Positions 60,475-64,000 of a stretch of 64,000 nucleotides of DNA are shown here, piece after piece; position 1 is the stretch's first letter; each line of letters starts with the position of its first letter. The notes beneath the pieces are model-generated. The model ran no database searches, had not been told where the DNA came from, and worked only from the letters and a program-made list of their open reading frames with translations. The stretch spans positions 20,601 through 84,600 of the forward strand of contig JACOEH010000020.1 in assembly GCA_024998685.1 (NCBI GenBank), read 5' to 3'. The stretch is from Nitrospira sp. Its GTDB lineage: Bacteria; Nitrospirota; Nitrospiria; Nitrospirales; Nitrospiraceae. The position numbers and the translations under genes are program-made.

Positions 60475-61065
60475 ATGTCGTATCACTTGCTGATTCGTGC
60501 GTTGATATGCGGTCTGTTCTTTTTGGTCTTGGCTCCTTTTACGGCACTGGCTCAGCATGGGCATGAATTGGCAGCTGATACGTGCGTGCTCCACGTCGGA
60601 CCCTATAAGATGTATTTCGCCAGTTACCAACCTGACACATACTACGATCGGAAATTTTGCCTAGAACTACCAGGAACGGGGAACTCCGTCTTGGTGCTGG
60701 ATTTCGTTGAGCAAGAACTTCGCTCAATACCGGTAGAAGTGCGTGTCATTCAAGATACCGGCTCAGAGGATAATCTCGAAGCAGTGACCGTCACCCATTT
60801 CCCCGCCAAGGTCTACCCGACCGGGTCAATCGACGTAAAATACAACTTTGACAAACCCGGCAAGTTCGTCGGCCTGGTTTCAATCGGAGACAAGCAAGAA
60901 CACGTCTCGCGGTTTCCTTTTTCGGTCGGAGAAACAGGAGCCATTTCGCACCTGACACACTACATCATGGTCATCGTCCCCGTTCTGGTAGGCATCGCTG
61001 TAGCTGTGTTCTTTTCTTTTCGGGATCGTCGCAAGCCTTCGGGAATCCCCGTGTCATCACAATAG
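60475..61065 (+). CDS. AmoD/PmoD-like periplasmic protein, paralogue 3
   Basis: 196 residues; start at the ATG 60475 after AGAAGAGG (a TTG at 60469 is also possible). Signal peptide ending L-A-Q-H-G, core T-C-V-L-H-V-G-P-Y-K-M-Y-F-A-S-Y-Q-P then K-F-C-L-E-L-P, E-V-R-V-I-Q-D-T-G-S-E-D-N-L-E and a C-terminal helix. The conserved Cys, Met and Cys of the family are present. It lies 86 bp ahead of copC. Confidence 0.87.
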   Translation: MSYHLLIRALICGLFFLVLAPFTALAQHGHELAADTCVLHVGPYKMYFASYQPDTYYDRKFCLELPGTGNSVLVLDFVEQELRSIPVEVRVIQDTGSEDNLEAVTVTHFPAKVYPTGSIDVKYNFDKPGKFVGLVSIGDKQEHVSRFPFSVGETGAISHLTHYIMVIVPVLVGIAVAVFFSFRDRRKPSGIPVSSQ

Positions 61066-61151
61066 GCGACGGATACCGGTTGGAGCATTGAGTGAGGCGG
61101 CCTGATGCGTCACGCTTTATTGGATACCATAAGCAGTAACACGGAGGATCA

Positions 61152-61553
61152 ATGATCGGCTCACCTGGCAGACACACGTTCAGGCATGTCATCTTGATCG
61201 TGGCGTTCGTCTTGGGAGTCTCCGCCACCTCGGCGTTCGCGCATTCCATGTTGGTCAAGGCCGAACCACCACGGCGGGCCGTCCTCACCAAATCGCCGAT
61301 TCAGGTGCGCTTGTGGTTCAATGAGAAAATCGAAGGAGACTATGCTTCCCTCATAGTCCTTGATGCCAAGAAACAGCCGATCACCGACTTGAAGCCCACC
61401 CTGGTTCCTGACGATCAGAAATCGATCGTCCTGCCGTTGCCGGAGCTGCCTCCCGGAAAGTATTCCGTCAAGTTTCGTGTCCTCTCGGTGGATGGACATG
61501 TCGTGGAGTCGTCTTTCGACTTCACGGTGAAGGGCGAAGCACAAAAGAAATGA
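61152..61553 (+). CDS. copC: Periplasmic copper-binding protein CopC
   Basis: 133 residues, start after GGAGG. Signal peptide ends S-A-F-A and the mature protein begins A-H-S-M, giving a near-N-terminal His (His1 if cut after F-A-then-H). C-terminal D-G-H (S-V-D-G-H-V-V-E-S) supplies the Asp and His of the Cu(II) brace. Beta-sandwich motifs A-E-P-P, F-N-E-K-I, V-L-P-L-P-E-L-P-P-G-K-Y-S-V. Overlaps copD by four bases, so the two are translated together. Confidence 0.93.
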   Translation: MIGSPGRHTFRHVILIVAFVLGVSATSAFAHSMLVKAEPPRRAVLTKSPIQVRLWFNEKIEGDYASLIVLDAKKQPITDLKPTLVPDDQKSIVLPLPELPPGKYSVKFRVLSVDGHVVESSFDFTVKGEAQKK

Positions 61554-63565
61554 TCGAGGCTGCTGGCGTGCTGTTTCGCTGTCTGCAGCTGGCCTCCTCT
61601 ATGCTGCTGGTCGGTGGTTGCGTGTTTTTGGCAATCGCCGAGCAGAAGGACTTTGCCTCCCGATATATGTGGCTGGCTCGTCTGAAACAGACCTTTCCAT
61701 GGTTGGCCGTCACACTGTTGCTCGGGTTATTCGGTCTCCTCGCTACAACGACGGCGCAAGCGACAGGAGTTCCTGAAAATGCCTGGAGTCCTCAAGCCTG
61801 GTTAGACTTCTTACAAAGGACCCGCATCGGTCTTATTTGGACCCTGCGCACTGCCAGTGCCCTCATGGTTCTTGCGATCGTCCTATACGTTCGGATTTCT
61901 CCTCCAGCGCAATGGCGCTACGTGGCCTGCGCGTCGGTTGCGACGCTGCCCCTGGCCCTCGGTTCTCTCGCCAGCCATTCGGCGGCCGAAGAGCAAGCAG
62001 TCCTTTCCACCATAACCTATGCGCTGCATCTCATCACAGCCAGTGTCTGGTTCGGCGGCCTCCCGGGCGTGATCCTTGTTGCCTCCACCACCACGACCGA
62101 ATCAACGGACGACCGATCACGTGCCGGGGAAGTGCTGAGCCGTTTTTCGGCATTGGCTCTCCCCACAATGATCGCCATCGTCGTGTCAGGTCTCGTCGTG
62201 GCTAATCGTATGATTGACACCAATTATGCCGGACTCGTCGCAACGACCTACGGCTTGCTCCTCATCCTAAAACTCACGTTGCTTGTCATCATTCTTTTGA
62301 TTGCCTCGCGCGCGAAGTCTGTTTGGGTGCCGTCGCTGAGTCAGAGTTCGGCCCTAGCCGAAGCGGGCGGACAAAAGCTCCGGACTTGGGTGAGAATCGA
62401 GTTCGTCCTCGCCATCCTGCTGGTAATCGTCGCCACGTTGTTGGCCAACGCCGTGCCTGCCAAACATGATGTGATCGATTACTGGCCCTACCCCTTTCGC
62501 TTCTCCATCGATGCCACGTGGGGTGATTGGCTTGTACGAGCTATCGTACTCACCGGCCTTGTACTCCTGATCATAGCCGGAACGATGATCGTTCTCAGCC
62601 GCAAAAAACATTGGGGCACCTCGTGGCGAATCACTGCTCCGACAATTTTAGGAATCCTTGGACTTGGCGCGACACTCTATCCTATTGCCGTGCAATCGTA
62701 CCCGGAAACCTATCGGAAAACTCCGGTGCCGTTCGACGCCATCTCCATTGCCAACGGTGTTGAGTTATTTGCCGCGAATTGCATTCCATGTCATGGGCCG
62801 CAAGCAAAGGGGAATGGCGTACTGGCCAAAACCTTGCCGAAACAACCGGTAGACCTGCTGACGGAACCGCATACCGCCATGCACACAGCGGGTGACTTCT
62901 TCCATTGGCTGACCTACGGACGATTCAATGGTATTATGCCGGCCTTCGGCGAGAAATTTTCTGAAGAAGAACGCTGGGACTTGCTGAACTTTCTCCACGC
63001 CAATTCCCGAGGGTATCAATCGAGAATCATCACCCCCCGTATTCTGCCTGAGCAACCGTTCATGGCGACTCCGAACTTCTCGTATACCGCGCACGACGGC
63101 TCAAGCGGCACACTGAAGGATTTCCGCGGAAAGCAAGATGTGCTGCTGATCCTCTTTTCATGGCCGGAATCGCGTGTTCGGCTCGATCAGCTCCGCGCGG
63201 CTGCCACCTCGATCATCGGAAAGAATACGGCCATCTTGGCAGTCCCCATCACTGACTTAACTCCAGATGAGCTGATCGCAATCGTCCGGGATATGCCCTT
63301 CCCTGTCGTCACACAGGGCGCGCGCGAGATCTCCAGCAGCTATGCCCTGTTCCGGAGGACACTCTCTATTCCGGATCTGTTCGGCGAAGGGACGAGCCCA
63401 AAGCATATGGAATTTCTCATCGACCGTTTTGGTTATTTGCGGGCACGATGGATTCCAATTGGGGACGTATCTGGGTGGGGGGATACAACCGTGCTGACAC
63501 AACAAATCACCCAACTCAATCAAGAACGAGAAATCTTACCCCCCCCCGGCGATCACGTTCATTAG
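61550..63565 (+). CDS. copD: CopD fused to cytochrome c and thioredoxin-like domain
   Basis: 671 residues, far longer than CopD (~300). Residues ~1-370: eight or so helices with CopD features (A-L-H-L-I-T-A-S-V-W-F-G-G-L-P, and L-A-S-H-S-A-A-E-E). Residues ~395-490: monoheme cytochrome c with A-A-N-C-I-P-C-H-G-P (heme near residue 410) and I-M-P-A-F-G, the distal Met. Residues ~515-640: thioredoxin/AhpC-like fold (D-F-R-G-K-Q-D-V-L-L-I-L-F-S-W-P) in which the usual Cys pair is missing. A copper importer coupled to a heme and a non-redox thioredoxin fold is unusual; see findings. Confidence 0.87.
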   Translation: MIEAAGVLFRCLQLASSMLLVGGCVFLAIAEQKDFASRYMWLARLKQTFPWLAVTLLLGLFGLLATTTAQATGVPENAWSPQAWLDFLQRTRIGLIWTLRTASALMVLAIVLYVRISPPAQWRYVACASVATLPLALGSLASHSAAEEQAVLSTITYALHLITASVWFGGLPGVILVASTTTTESTDDRSRAGEVLSRFSALALPTMIAIVVSGLVVANRMIDTNYAGLVATTYGLLLILKLTLLVIILLIASRAKSVWVPSLSQSSALAEAGGQKLRTWVRIEFVLAILLVIVATLLANAVPAKHDVIDYWPYPFRFSIDATWGDWLVRAIVLTGLVLLIIAGTMIVLSRKKHWGTSWRITAPTILGILGLGATLYPIAVQSYPETYRKTPVPFDAISIANGVELFAANCIPCHGPQAKGNGVLAKTLPKQPVDLLTEPHTAMHTAGDFFHWLTYGRFNGIMPAFGEKFSEEERWDLLNFLHANSRGYQSRIITPRILPEQPFMATPNFSYTAHDGSSGTLKDFRGKQDVLLILFSWPESRVRLDQLRAAATSIIGKNTAILAVPITDLTPDELIAIVRDMPFPVVTQGAREISSSYALFRRTLSIPDLFGEGTSPKHMEFLIDRFGYLRARWIPIGDVSGWGDTTVLTQQITQLNQEREILPPPGDHVH

Positions 63566-63773
63566 ACGAATCGCATTTTACGTAGTTAACCTGGGTTCTC
63601 CTCCTTGCAGTCACTAGACCTTTTTCATTGCCCAGCAAAGCCGACCTGGCACTAAGGGCTTCCCTGCTGATCTTGACTTCCAATACCCGCAGGAGTATAC
63701 CTGCCCCTCTAAGCCGAACCCCCCATTTGCGCTGTAGGCAAGGGGTTAGGTGGCCTGTCTCATGATATTTTGC

Positions 63774-63803
63774 TTGACTCGTCTCGAAGCTTTGTCGGAT
63801 ACT
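63774..63803 (+). promoter_or_regulatory. Candidate promoter in the amoC leader
   Basis: TTGACT (63774-63779) and GATACT (63798-63803) are separated by 18 bases, a weak sigma70-like pair 118 bases before the amoC start. The rest of 63566-63921 (356 bp) shows no gene; a short open frame at 63750-63932 crosses the amoC start in another frame and is not accepted. Confidence 0.4.
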
Positions 63804-63921
63804 TGCTCACTTTTTGCGGGTCTTCCGCCGGAAGAAGTATATCAATCGTGGCAGAGGTCCTTTCTTGAAACCTGGTATTCGGTAGTAGGACACTTTCATT
63901 TAACACAAGGAGGTAGGGGAC

Positions 63922-64000
63922 ATGGCATCTGACAGTTCGGGGCGAGGGTATGACATTTCGCAGTGGTACGACTCGAAGCCGGTGAAGATCGGGTGGTTGG
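63922..64000 (+). CDS. amoC: Ammonia monooxygenase subunit C, partial (runs off window end)
   Basis: Starts at ATG 63922, seven bases after AAGGAGGT. The 26 visible residues begin M-A-S-D-S-S-G-R-G-Y-D-I-S-Q-W-Y-D-S-K-P-V-K-I-G-W-L, matching the R-G-Y-D-M-S-L-W-Y-D-S-K segment of AmoC of ammonia oxidisers and not the N-terminus of PmoC. AmoC is a membrane subunit of the copper monooxygenase that oxidises ammonia to hydroxylamine. Placed after copC/copD and the AmoD-like genes, as expected for the amo locus. Confidence 0.88.
   Translation, partial: MASDSSGRGYDISQWYDSKPVKIGWL

Noticed and set aside
1..64000. CRISPR arrays, tRNA or rRNA genes
   Set aside because: No regularly spaced short repeats, cloverleaf genes or rRNA sequence were noticed by eye; a covariance search could still find a small RNA.

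Overview
The last 79 bases begin a gene whose product starts MASDSSGRGYDISQWYDSKP, which matches the N-terminus of ammonia monooxygenase subunit C. Directly upstream lie copC, a copD fusion and three AmoD/PmoD-like genes. Together with the base composition (GC-rich, by eye mid to high 50s percent) and the gene styles (many small secreted lipoproteins, sigma54 regulators, cytochrome-rich genes), this points to a complete-ammonia-oxidising (comammox) Nitrospira. The genus is an inference; the amoC start is a direct reading. No rRNA, tRNA, CRISPR array or intact insertion sequence was recognised.

Layout. 1-6.5 kb: accessory and repair genes on the minus strand (a DUF7002-like fragment, Old Yellow Enzyme, a broken cupin/GNAT chimera, Ogt and Ada-AlkA DNA alkylation repair, Tat-exported carbonic anhydrase, a VapBC pair with a split toxin). 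6.8-14.1 kb: an MscS channel and a triple-GAF sigma54 activator, followed by a XamI-like type II restriction-modification pair flanked by a duplicated piece of the activator's 3' end. 14.4-22.6 kb: housekeeping and stress enzymes mixed with duplicated and decayed small lipoprotein and membrane genes. 22.9-29 kb: a complete RND efflux system. 29-35 kb: small stress and detoxification proteins and a tandem pair of secreted FKBP-type isomerases. 35.3-37.2 kb: a caspase/SLATT cluster resembling a suicide-type defence locus, with its middle gene truncated. 37.5-40.4 kb: an O-methyltransferase, an M32 carboxypeptidase and a Panacea-like protein.

40.5-54.3 kb is an iron and redox island: Fur, an FbpABC-type ferric ABC importer, ExbB/ExbD, ApbE flavin transferase, two large outer-membrane porin-like proteins, several lipoproteins, a Com-like zinc finger, an FMN-binding protein carrying an ApbE target motif, and a small multi-helix membrane protein. 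Its core has grown by repeated duplication of a cassette (Com-like gene, porin, hairpin, lipoprotein). One porin has been reduced to a seven-codon scar, and an ApbE copy, two Com copies and two lipoprotein copies have decayed. Two near-identical Fur-like boxes lie in this array and a third variant lies ahead of the bacterioferritins.

54.4-64 kb: an HD-GYP protein, a diheme cytochrome of the MauG/peroxidase type, a zinc-ribbon protein, a cupin, two bacterioferritins with complementary active-site losses, and the copper handling and ammonia monooxygenase locus running off the end. A working model is that the region supplies iron and copper for ammonia oxidation: Fur-controlled uptake and storage of iron, periplasmic flavin redox chemistry possibly reducing ferric iron, and AmoD/CopC/CopD proteins delivering copper to the monooxygenase.
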